Source: Lutraria lutraria (Eukaryota > Mollusca > Bivalvia > Venerida > Mactridae). From it: 64,000 nt of DNA. The notes under the pieces are model-generated. The model was not told the origin of the DNA and did not search any database. It was given only the letters and a program-made list of their open reading frames with translations. Position 1 is the stretch's first letter. Each line of letters starts with the position of its first letter. The position numbers and the translations under genes were made by a program. The stretch lies in the NCBI GenBank assembly GCA_964023205.1, contig OZ026834.1, positions 31,038,756 through 31,102,755 on the forward strand, in the 5' to 3' direction. Positions 23,633 to 36,300 of the stretch are shown piece by piece.

Positions 23633-24123
23633 CTGTTAAACCGGCTTCCCAAGGTACTTTCCCCAAGGTACCCCAACAAGTGTTCCCTCCACAGGGTTCC
23701 CGGCTTTCAGCTATCTACCTCATAGGTCACCTCCCCGTGTCACAGTCTGTAACATGGTTAACTTAAATGTGCAAACAGACTGCAACACGGAACGTTTACC
23801 AGTTTAGGGTTGGCTGTATTTATGTGTCTCCCTTCAAACATTTGCCTGTTTAACTTCAAGTACATGTAGTATGTACATTTATAATATTTATTCTTAAAAC
23901 ATAATCGTATCACTGTGTTTTGAAGCTGATATAACCAACAGTAATATTGATATAGAAAATTAACCTACGTAGAGAGAAAAGGTTCACTCGTCATTTGTTC
24001 ATGTATGACAAAGACCAAGGTTTCATATAGACTCCATTTCACAGATGTAGACGACGTTGCTCTCAGAGACTGAGTAGCCAACGGTATCACACATAGCGAC
24101 TGTTTTGTTGATTTTCCCTTCCT

Positions 24124-24342
24124 TTACCATGCCGATTTCGGTCTGTTGTAAGAAGTAAATTCTAGAGCTGATTTCGGTCTCAATGTCGTATTTGATGACG
24201 TATAACGATTTTGATCACGTGTTATTATAAATCTGCGTATATGCTGATGTACGTCTGCTGAAAGTCTAGCATGTTTCGGATATGAACAGGGTCGTCGGTT
24301 GACGTAAACTGTACCTCCGGACATTGGCACATGATCAGTATT
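24124..24342 (-). CDS. CNB gene exon 9 (terminal)
   Basis: The acceptor is cacctcctttcag and phase is 0. It encodes NTDHVPMSGGTVYVNRRPCS and ends SALEFTSYNRPKSAW before TAA. The LRPKSA and NRPKSA motifs echo RPKTA in exon 8, supporting the join. A minus-strand AATAAA near 23890 is a possible polyadenylation signal. Confidence 0.88.
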   Translation of the reverse strand, partial: NTDHVPMSGGTVYVNRRPCSYPKHARLSADVHQHIRRFIITRDQNRYTSSNTTLRPKSALEFTSYNRPKSAW

Positions 24343-27300
24343 CTGAAAGGAGGTGAAAATTAGAAAATCCAAGAAAGAAAGAAAACTAAGAAGAAAAAAC
24401 GGAAAACACATTATGAAGATTGCACCATGCTACATATGTTACATAAAGCCTTAAATGAACAATCAGGACACACACAGACAACACCACATCGAAACACAGA
24501 GCCATGCAAGAAACAATCCATCAAATTGGCTTTCAGCCACTCCTCTCAGATCATTAAACAACACAGTCCCGTGTTTTAATTAATGTATGTAACCGTGAGT
24601 ATATTTAATATTTGAGATAAACATGAGAACGACCGAGTAGGTTTATTTTGGTCCACGGATTGTTCTATCACGGTTATTTCTACTCTAATTCCGGACTCCC
24701 TCATGGATCTAGTACATGACATCCATGCGTAATAGTTAGGCAACGCCTATACTACTGCCTGAATGGCTAAATGACACAAAAATGGGTTCAGTGTTTGGAC
24801 AATTCGCAGTTTACAAACTTATATGTAGGCCAATGCCCGTGCTTAAATTTATTCTATACAATTTTTTACTTACTATAAATCAAATAAATAGATTTTACTA
24901 ATTAGAATTCAACGATACACGTGTTATGTTTTCATAATCAAGGACTTATAAGTTATATACCTTGATAATGGGATTGTTTTACGACCAATATCTGAATGTA
25001 GTGTATTTTGTACATACACTGTACATGTAATTCTCAAAAAAATCCGTATATAGTAGTCTCTGATATTTCCAAAGTTATAAGTCAATAAAATTACAGTAAA
25101 AACATTCTGAATCTGTATCTGCTTTGGTATGGAACAATAGACTAAGGAGCGCCACTATTGAATTAAAAGTTTTGAATTTCGAATAAACGTCTTTAAAGAC
25201 ATTTTCATCAAAGTTACTTGGAGATTCCGGTTGGAATTCAAACCAATTACAAACAAATGGTAACTTTACCTTAACTTGGAAACTTCTCATCTCATCAATA
25301 CGAAGTGGATCATTGTGTCGTTTTTGCCGTACACCATTACAGAAAGTTTTAATTCTTTCTTCTAGACTTTTTAAATTGCCTGCACTTGTTTCATGATCAA
25401 AATAATCATCATCGTGAAGATCATAAAAGTCGTCTGCTCCATACCCAAGATGGGCGCGCTCTGTTTCCTCTCGTATTTCATTCTTTGCAGCCACGGAGCA
25501 AATGACCTTTGATCTCGCTTCTGTTTTTCCTTTTTGAATTGAGTCAATTTGTTGAAAAACGTGATCATATTCCTTTGTTACTAAAACAGATTTTTCTTTG
25601 GAGAGAGCTTGTCCACCGTCATCAATACTTTCACATTCTGTAAGATGAAAGACGCTACTCGTTTTTGCAGGACTCGTTTCCGGTCGAACATATCCGTCGT
25701 CCATTGTGGAATAGGATTCGATGCCAATAGCAGTTTTAGGTCTGACATGCCTGTCTTTCGAAGGTTTTGATTGTTCTAACCACATTCTATTCGGATGCAA
25801 CAACTCTGTCTCCACCGCGCTTGTCTGCAACTGCTTCAATGAACGAGGCATGCGATGTTTACGCTGCCTTATCGACGTCACTACTTGTTCCTCTTTCTTC
25901 TTTTCTCGATGTTTTATTTCCCGGTTTCGTCTTTCAGTAGCAAGCCTATTGTAGAATGAATCGGGCAACAGCGGGTCTATCATTGGAACTTTATCCTTTA
26001 AGTACAATTTAATCATTTGATTTAAGATGGCCTGTTTATCGCTATTGTCAGACTTTGTTTTGATTGGTTGATCCCGAACACGTGGTTTCAATTCTTCTTG
26101 CAGTTTGTCATGGATTATTTTTAGTAACGGAACTTGTGCGCCATTTGCAGTTGTTATTCGGTTTTGCAATTTACGTAGAACACCTTGTTTAAGTTTTGTT
26201 ATCGTGTGAATATTTTTCTTAACAATTAGTCGATCGTATGTTTTCGTATCTAGAATGAAAACTGTTGTGTTCATTGCGGTGCTCGACACAGAACACGCGT
26301 TTGTTGGCATCTCCAAAGCCATTTCAAGATCACCTGAAAAAAGCGGACAATATATTTTATATTTGACGAAAGTTCACAAAAATTGTAAAAATTATTTTTA
26401 TATCTATTATTTTTCTATTTTGTCATTAATTCTTGGCACATCTTGGAAATGTTTCTGATGTGATGGCTTCAGATAATTTCCATCTTCCAGTGTTTTGCTT
26501 TATACTAAGTACATGTATAACGTAGATTTGATACTCGGCCACTGAAACTGGAGCATATTAGTCAGATTTGTTTCTGGTGACATGCTCAAAAGTGAGAAAG
26601 TGCTTGTATCATTCTTCGGGCCTGGGTCACGGGGAAAAAATAAAGTCGGCCAGGTAACCAGAATCAAACAGATTTTACGCCTCACTGAACGGATATTGTA
26701 CATGTATACATTGTTCTGAATCAATGATATGCAATCGTTTAATAGTGTAAGATTTATTTAACGCACTGAATATACATGTATGTATATTACGGCGTACTAT
26801 TTTTTTTTTAAATCTGGGGATAGTAAATATACTATAGTAGATGTTTTTACTTATGTCTACAGATATGTTGACAACATCAATAGACAAATGATGCAGAAGA
26901 AATACACGATGATTTTATGGCGTCGTATTACAGCACAAACCGCTGAAGTGACTCATTGTAAGTTTTCATTGCATTTGTCCGTCTAGAGTTAATCCCCCTT
27001 ATACGAGCGTATCTGAATTGCAAAATACCTTGAATTTCGTTGCCTTCCACACAACAAAGTTCCACAGATTTGGACATAAAGCGTCTCTCAGCTGCTGCGT
27101 AGCCTTCTTTTCTCCTGACACGAATCTGTCGCTGAGTTAAACTAGCATCAGATTTCTTCAACACGTTTTCTTTATTCTGTCTAGAAATGAAAAGTATGAA
27201 AACATAAAAGTTTGAAGTACAGACACCAATATTGTGAAACTGAACATGAGTGAGAATAAGCGCGTGTGAGAGAGTTAGGGATTGTTTGTTTGTGTTTCAA

Positions 27301-30300
27301 GTTTGTCTTTTTCATTTACTGTTCACTTCATATAATATCATGTATGTCCACTATATACAATGTATATATATGTGTGTGTATGATGATGGTGCGCTCTCGA
27401 AATAAATAAAAAATATGATTTATCAATCTAATAGTTGGTATCCTCGTGCTGGAAACTTTACAACATTTCAAAGTCAAGTGTGGGTTTTAAAAATAAGCTT
27501 AAGAGTGTACTTTTAGAGAGTTAGCAAATGCTAAAACAGGGGAAAATATTCACCTTCCAAATTCTTCTTCCATCACCGACAATTTTGTCATAAGTTGAGA
27601 ATACTGTTGTTTATGCTTAGATGGCTCTGTGAAGACTTTAGCTTGACCACTGAAAGATATAACATATAGATACTACCAGTACACGTGTATATATAATACA
27701 AATACGAGGGTTGATCCTTCGTAGTTTGTAGACATTCTTGATAAAAACGCTAAACTTATTACATTACTTAACATTTATAATTGGCCAACATGGTACATGT
27801 ATACACATGTATTTTGTATGAACAGAATTTAGAATTTTGTTAATGATAACTTTAACTGGTGATTTAAACTTAGGTTTATACTGAATTTGAATAAGTTAGA
27901 TGGTTAGAGAAATGTATTGATGTTTCACTATACAAATTAACGTTCAAACATAGACTAGCTAGATTACCCCAAATACCAAAATAATGGGAAAATTGCGCAT
28001 ACAATCTACGGACATTTTACTTAAATAAATATTTTTTAAGTGTGCGGTTAGAGATGAGGTTGTTGCATTGTATATAGGTTGTAATAATAACACTACATTG
28101 TTGAACGTTCTTCAAATTTGAAGGTGCGATGTTTCGTATGTTTTATTCTATACAGAAATCCTTTAATTATCTATATTCAATATGGATTGAATGTTAATTT
28201 TTTATACAATATGTTTACAGTTTCTGGACAATTATTGTTGTTGTATTTCACGCATTATTTCTGACGTCAGTCTGGGACAGTGGATATTTATTCATTGTTT
28301 TTCTGATTTTTTTTCAATATTTGTCTTCTAATCGAAATCCTACATTTATCATCAGAACCTTTGTTTTCGCTTACCTAACAATGAAGAAGAGGCCCTCGAC
28401 AGGGTCTCCTTGTTTCATAATTAGTGTACCATACGGATACACTTCTTTACGTATACTCATTTCTAGTAAATGTTTAAACTTTGGTGTCCAGTCATTAAAC
28501 ATCCGACATTTCTCAATAAATGATTTTCTTTCTTCATATTCCTTCTGCTGCTGAGCCTGAAATTTTCACAATACATACAATCAAGTCTATTAAAAAGAAC
28601 AATTTTCACTAATGACCATTTCCCACCCAGACGACATTCTTTTTTTTCAACTACATGCATGTACAGTTGTATTTTCAAGAGCAGACATTTTCGCGTGCAG
28701 CGCTATTCGGTTCCGGTGTAACTAGTTTTAAATGAACGATACCACGCGGGGTAGGGTGCGGTGGATTAAGTTTTGGCAATATTTATATTTTCAGTTTTCA
28801 GATTAATATGAGACCTGTACTTAAGTGTGTATCGCAGGCTAGGCCCTTGTATATGATAGCTGTTATCAGAATTCTTATTATATAAGGCATCGTGAATTTA
28901 TCTAAGCGAACGCTTGTGCACCAGATTAAAAAATAAGCTAATTTTGATATTACTTTGAATTTTTAAACTTGAGAAAGGTTTAAAAGTATTATAGCACTAA
29001 ATTCAACGCTTAAAATAATTGCAGAGGTAACGTCTAAATATCGAACGAACGCGTTTTTACCACTCCCTGACGTAACAAAACAAACCACTTACCTTCATTG
29101 ATCTGTTAAATAAATCTCTATGAATTAACAGAAGATCAGATTCCTCGTCGGCAATCACGGTAGCATTCCTGACAGAGTCTTCACTGATCAGAGCTATCTC
29201 TCCAAAACTTTTACCGGCGTCTGAAATAGTTCAGTTTCTTTCTAGAGAATATTATCGTCTGCGACAAATGTACCACAAGAATATATAACGTGGCTAAACT
29301 TCTCGATATTCATTCGTGTTTTATCTAGAAATTAGTTCTTCAAGTACACTTTATATTACTCCGTATAGTTCTTGATTATGACATGCTACGTAACTCGTCT
29401 TCTCCACTATGATTAAGTTGGTTGGTTTAATTTTCAAACTTTCAAATAATATCCATAATTCTATTTTCTACATTTCTGCACGATTCATTGATGAAATGAA
29501 TTTAATCACAAAAAATATCTTCATCAACATTTAATTCGATTATAAGTAAGGTGATTCACAAATTAGAGGCCAGTTGTATGCTTGGCCTAATTTACAACAA
29601 TTTACTTATCATATTTACAAATTATCACACGATATTCGTAGATATTATAGTATCCGACAATAAACACTCTTCTCTTAACAATGTGATTGAAATGAAGCGT
29701 GGTTTCGTGAAAGTCCATTAATTAAAGCCTTACAATATTATACTTCTCACCAAAAATACAACATCTGATACATATACTGTAGAAATAAGATACATTCATT
29801 TAAAATGGTAGCTATTGTTTTCATGTAGCATAGTTAAAAGCAGTTTTCTCCCGAGAGCATACTATTTTCCATGCGATTTTCCGAGTCTGGAGATTCAGTA
29901 AGCCATCAATTTTAAGAACGTGTTTAACAGAACGAAAACGGGACGCTTACTTTAGTTACACAGTATAGGCACTTACGGCGAGAATTTTTCATATTAATTT
30001 GTCTCATAAAATTTATTGATGTCTCTGGAATAATGATAATGCTCTCTTGCTACAGGCGTTTATCAATGAAATGTTGACAATTGAATATTGGTTAAAATAT
30101 TGAACCGCAGAGTTTGGATTTTTCAATGAACAGACAGTAACTGTTGGCTCTACTCACTTGGTTTAATTGATTAATGTAGATCCATGACCTCGGTTATACC
30201 TATGTATATTTACTTTTCGAAAAACATAAATGTTATAAAAAAGGAATAATATAATATATCTTTCATTGTGAATTTTCTTTTTTTAGTTGTTATTAATGTG

Positions 30301-33300
30301 TTTGAAGTTAAATGGTCCCATTTGACAAACGTGCCTTTTTATTGCGATAGTTATTTGGTATACATTCATGGGGTGTTTTTTTATTTTGTCATATTATGTT
30401 TTATCTGTTTGAATCCATATTTTTCAATCGAACAATTCATGGTACATCACGGACTGCTCATTTTTATATTAATCATTATTTTTACAGATAAAATTCAGGC
30501 TTGTAAACCATATGCGTATATTCAGTTCGTAAAATAGACATTCTTTAACACTACGCATCGACATGATTAAACAATTAAATTTCCAATAATCATTGTATTT
30601 CTTGTCCTAAAATTAGGAAATTCTATCTTCCATATTGTATAATATACACTTAAATAATGTAAAATAATGTGTTTATTCAGTACTTAAAATGATCTTAGGA
30701 AGTTCAGTAATTTAAAATTAAGCTATGACATCCATCTATCATATTGTAGTTTGTTTTTCTTAAAAACTGTAAATGTCGTTTTCTTAAAACATGTAAAAGT
30801 GGATGTTTTTTCTTAAACAATGTAAACTTTTTTTTACACAATATATTTTCTTCTTAAACAGTGCTAAACGTTTTTTTAAACAATGTAAGTGTATTTCTTT
30901 ATTTCTTGAACAATGTAAACTATTTCTCACCGTAATGAATGATAAACTTTCCGTATTTAGATCTGTCCAAAGTTTCTTTCTTTTTATCTCCATTAAGGTT
31001 GTCGTCATCGTCATCCGATGTGACGTCACTAGCATTCGGTGGTCTTTTGTCCTCTTCCTTTATTTCCGGTTTTGGTGCTTCACCATCGTCGTCGGATTTT
31101 GTCGTATCGATTAAAACCGAAGTTCTGCCCGACATGATAATGAAGAAACTACAAAACAAATTACATGTACTTTGTACTAAATCAACTTAATAAATTAACT
31201 TAATGTGAGTAGTGCTGCTCGATGAAGCTGTTGGTTGCTCCGATAAGACCCAACCATATTTCATAAGTCTTTCAATATATTGCCAGTAAGATTAATCCGC
31301 TAACCATTCTCCAAAAGTTTTGGAGTAAATTAATATCAAATAATACTTTTACATCGACCGTGGAATATGTTTTTTTTATACAAATATTTGTTACCTTATC
31401 TCTCCTTTGTGCCGATTACCCGGTTATTTACCAGTACACGCAATGTATTTGGGGATTTTCCACCAAGTATTATTCGAACACTAATCATATATTTAAGGCT
31501 GGACTGCTATCACAGTAAAACGTTGGCCTGTATTTTAACTGGTCAGTCACTATTCAGTTAGTCGGCCACAGACCGCAAACTAGTAACCTCGGTGAAACGA
31601 TCTATTATAATATACGTGTATATAAATTGTTAAATAAGATAATTATTTTATTTCACATTAGAATTTTTGTTCGCCTGAATAGGTCGGATTTCGGTTAAAT
31701 GTTTAAAATATTTAAGGCGGGATAGTAGAGGCTAAAGCCTTGGGACCACGTGTCTTTGATTCAAGACACACTACATGTATTAATTCATTAAGCAACTATA
31801 AATCTTTCGCTCAAAATTTCAAAGATTTTTGTTCAAATGATCTTCAGATAAAATGATTAATCTACATGTACGTACAGTTGTATATATTTTCTCGTTTATT
31901 ATTCAGAGAATTATAATAAAAGTATTCATATAGGGGTCACGCTTAAAACATAGTTTGTTTGGGGTTACGCTTACTACTCACGAAATACGGCCTTATCCAA
32001 CTTTTTTTGGTCTCTTGGGTATTTTTTTCATATATCGAGGGCTCAGCGCAACACTGTCGTAACTTGTTCTTATTTCTATATGAGTTACGACACTGTTGCG
32101 TTGAACCCTCGATATACAAATAGTATTCAATGTAAAAAATAGATTGTAAAACAATATTACCTACCTATCTACCTACCTACTTACCTACCTACCTACCCAC
32201 TGACAATTCTCTGGGTAGAATGACCCAAAACAAACATTTTAAGGATGGCCTAGTGGACATCTAGACAGCTTTTCGTGTTTTAACTGCCTTTATACTTTAA
32301 TTTATTTTATATTTAAATTGTTAGTGATAAATGTATAATTATACTATAAGTGTATTAATGTTATAATGAAAAACGTGTAGATCTATTTTCGTTCGTATAT
32401 ATATATGTATATTGATAATGTACATCATTGCCGCGGCTTTCGTGCAAGTACTTGATCATTGATATAGTCAATTATAGCTTTGGGGAAATGAATTCTTTTT
32501 TTATACATTTCTTACAGAACATGACTTCTCGTTTTCATGTTGATAGATTGATTGTAGATTTTGGGACGTTAATGTATTTATATTTCTAAATTTTTCATTT
32601 TTATTTCAATGAAAACAAACTGTCGAATGACTCTACAAATTATTTGAGTTATTCAAGGTTTACTTCATAAAACTATGAAGTTCAGTAGCGATGCAAATGG
32701 CAGCAACCAAACATGGTGGTGTCCAGAAGTACGCTTTCTGCAATTATTATTGTTCTCGGAATCACTAATGGCCCAGCTCATGAGATTACATTTACCATTC
32801 ATACTGCTGTGAGTACATGTATATTCATTGTGAGTTCATTGCATACAATACTATGCATAAAATTACACTGACGGCAAGGCTAATTTTTTATCAAACGTCC
32901 GTGTGTGTATACGGCTTAACGTTGATTTTAGCACGATCCACCGTGAATTTTGTGACAGAACTATTCACCACAAAGCAAACATACACTTATTTGCTCAGAA
33001 TTTTCATTTCCGGGAAACTGACTGGAGAATATTTACACTGCTTTTAGTAGTTTGTGTCAATCGATGCCCGTGGTGATGTGGAGAGACTTCAAATATGTTT
33101 TGAACTACCAAATGACGTCAGACTTGTTATTGAATATTGTAGATAAACTTTATTAAATGAATTGTCAATACGTTTTAATTCAATCGTAACTACTCGGCCA
33201 TTCCCGTCACTGAGAAATACGCCTCGCACATTATAAGTGTAGGGTTACAAATTTTAGTCATGAGGTTTCCGGTCACTACTTTGTCAACACTAGGGACTCG

Positions 33301-36300
33301 TTTTCAAGAATCATTCTCAGAATGCCAGACTTTCAAACGTGTTTATTTCGTTCACGACTTTCAAAATGGGTATCAAGTTCCTATTGAAAGAGAAACAGGT
33401 TGTTTCCAGGGTCAGCCATGATGGAAAGTAGCCTGTGAACAGCAACAATACGGCGGCGTGCCTTATTATGTCCGAGGCATTTACTTTTTGATAAACGCCG
33501 ATTAGTTCCGATTAGTTGAGGGAATGAATAGTTCACAGAGATAATAGTGAATAGTATAACAACACAGTAATAAATGTCGTCTGTCGGATGTTGACAAAGT
33601 ACTTGATCATTTTATAAGTGTGATCGCAATCTATTATCATACGTATTGTATCATACGTATGGTATGTCGCTACATGTTTCATGTAGAAGCACTTTTACAC
33701 TTCTTCAATAATTATTTTTCTGCAACAAAATTTGTGCGGACGAGGCTTAAACGATGTTAACGAGGTTTGAAACTTTTTTCACAGATAAAATAAAAGTACA
33801 AATGTACTGATAATCCACTGTTTCTTATTCAAATTACATTTTGTATCTAAAACGCATTGGGCAAATGTTTTTGTTCGTAGTTACAGATAAACTGATTGTA
33901 TCAACAAATTCATATGATCTACTGGGAACTACTGCAACTATTTGACATAGGTAATGATAATAATAATTCATTTAGCCACACTATCAATAATGATGATAAT
34001 TATGAAAGTACAGATAACGAAATTTAGGAGCTTATTACATTGAATGAAAAATATATTTAATGAGTATTTGATAAAAGATAATGTTTAATCGCACAAAAGG
34101 TTTGTCCAATCTCTCAAATAACAGAACCATAATATTATTAAACTGTTTGAATTACCTGCACTTAAAGTTTAATCCATTCCGAATTAAAATGATACATCTG
34201 TACAAATAAATATAAAGTATAAATTTGAAAACGAATGAATGGAAAATTTGCAGTGTTATTATATAAGATTTTATCAGTTTGTGTCCTCATGAAGAGTTAT
34301 GAATATTAATTGGGTATAACCAGCGAAAATTAAAACTTTACACTTTTCATCTGGTCGCAATTTCGAAAGATTGCTATATACAATGAAATACATTAGTAGT
34401 TTGTACACATGGCACGATAATATTGAATCTTTTTCACAGCCCGGATGATGTATGACCCGTACATATGATATTATAATCAATGTTGAACGAAAGAGAAAAA
34501 TTGTTATTCTTTTGTATACATATGGTATACATATGGCTACTGTAATATATTTCATACTTCTAACGAAAATCGAAGTTTCCAATTCAATTTAAATGGAGAC
34601 TAGATAAATAAATTAAACAAAAGAGATAAGATTTCTGATTGAAATTGTTTTAAGACGATCATAGATTATGGTGATAAATTACAATCTTTAAGTGGTTATA
34701 TTCAATTTCATGATACGTAACCAACACACTGGGAAGAGGCTCCGCAATTATATTGATACGGGTAATACGGGCATTTTCATATTGACATGTGACGTGTATA
34801 AATAACAATTTACAGTCACATAACCGTTAAAATACACGTAAAAGTACGGTATATCAGGATGTTACATGATTTATTTTTTCGCAGTGATATTGAATCGACA
34901 AAATTAATGATATTTTTTAATTTATCTATCTAGGCTCCTTATCCATACTTATGCTTCCCTTTTCGTTCGTTATTTCTTAAATGATTACGCTTCAACACCA
35001 CCACTCTTCAACAATACTCGGTTCATTCTTCACCGTACGCAACACGGTTACGAAGGCTAATATTAATCATTCTGCATTAATCTACATTCATAATAAGCTT
35101 CATTAATCTCAAATTAAGGAACCAGTATTTGAGATTCCAGGCCCCGGGGTTATAAAACTTTAACAGTCCCCGTACTCAAAACTAAATACCATGTTCAATT
35201 CATGCAGTTGTGCTTTCAGGTTAATCTGTTCTGAAAACTTATATAATCATCATTGTCTGATCATAACCAACTTAGAAACTAAAAGATGAGATTTGAGCTC
35301 GGGGACCGATCTTGAGTTTTATAACATCAGGACCAGAACTCAATCAAACACATGATTGTATACCTAGAACATTTTACTTATCTCTACAGCTTGGATTACA
35401 ACATCAGTGTCCAACGTTTTAAAACTTGATATTATTCTCAAAACTCAAATATCATTTTTTTATGTTTGATTATTTAATCTAATTATCATAAACACGTACC
35501 ATGATATTGTAAACAATACCCTAATAGATCAGTTATTATAAATATTTACTTGTGTATGATAAGTTTCTTGTTAAACCCGAATCGGGAATGAAATTAAGAT
35601 TTGAGACTGTTCTCAAGTTCCATGATATCGACTTAACGTTGAGTACAGTTTGTGTTCATACATTGAGTTTTTGAATATTAACAGAAAATAGAAACAGAAA
35701 AATGAAGAAAATCATACCTCGGGTTTAACGACGGCAAAAGTTGACGTAAAACTAGTGTCAATATCCAAAATATATATCACTAATTACATTCTCTCACAAT
35801 AAAGATATTTTGCTAATGAGCCTTATTACTAAGCAATTAAGTAAAATACATGTACAACATTGTATGCCGCAATTCATAAGTGCGGTGTTTAAATATTGTG
35901 TAAAATTGTCGAGAGCTCAAACTAAAATCCAAATTTTCTATATTTTTGTGACTAACGCTATCTAGTGGGTCATTTGTGGACTTAAATTATATAGTTTTAA
36001 AGATTATAGATATTCATTCGACATTAAATCGAAACTAAACATTGCTCTACTATTTACAAATATAATTCCATGTTGTATTGGTCATTTTAAAATAAATGTG
36101 CCATATGAATTCACTTTTCATTATCACCCGTGTCAACAATCGTTACAATGAGGAAAATATTTTGTTTAAAATTCGCTCGGTCGTAATTTATCAATAAATA
36201 GATAGTACATAATCGGTTTATGGTGGAACGTTTTGGTGGTGTCAACTTTGAGGAAATGTCAAACTTAAGTGAATTTTTAAACTATGAGCGAGACACAATA

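Noticed and set aside
24124..24411. ATG at 24411 as a gene start (hydrophobic MCFPFFLLSFLSF leader)
   Set aside because: The leader is intronic: a strong acceptor (cctcctttcag) at 24343 precedes the part that shares RPKSA motifs with exon 8 and joins it in phase 0.
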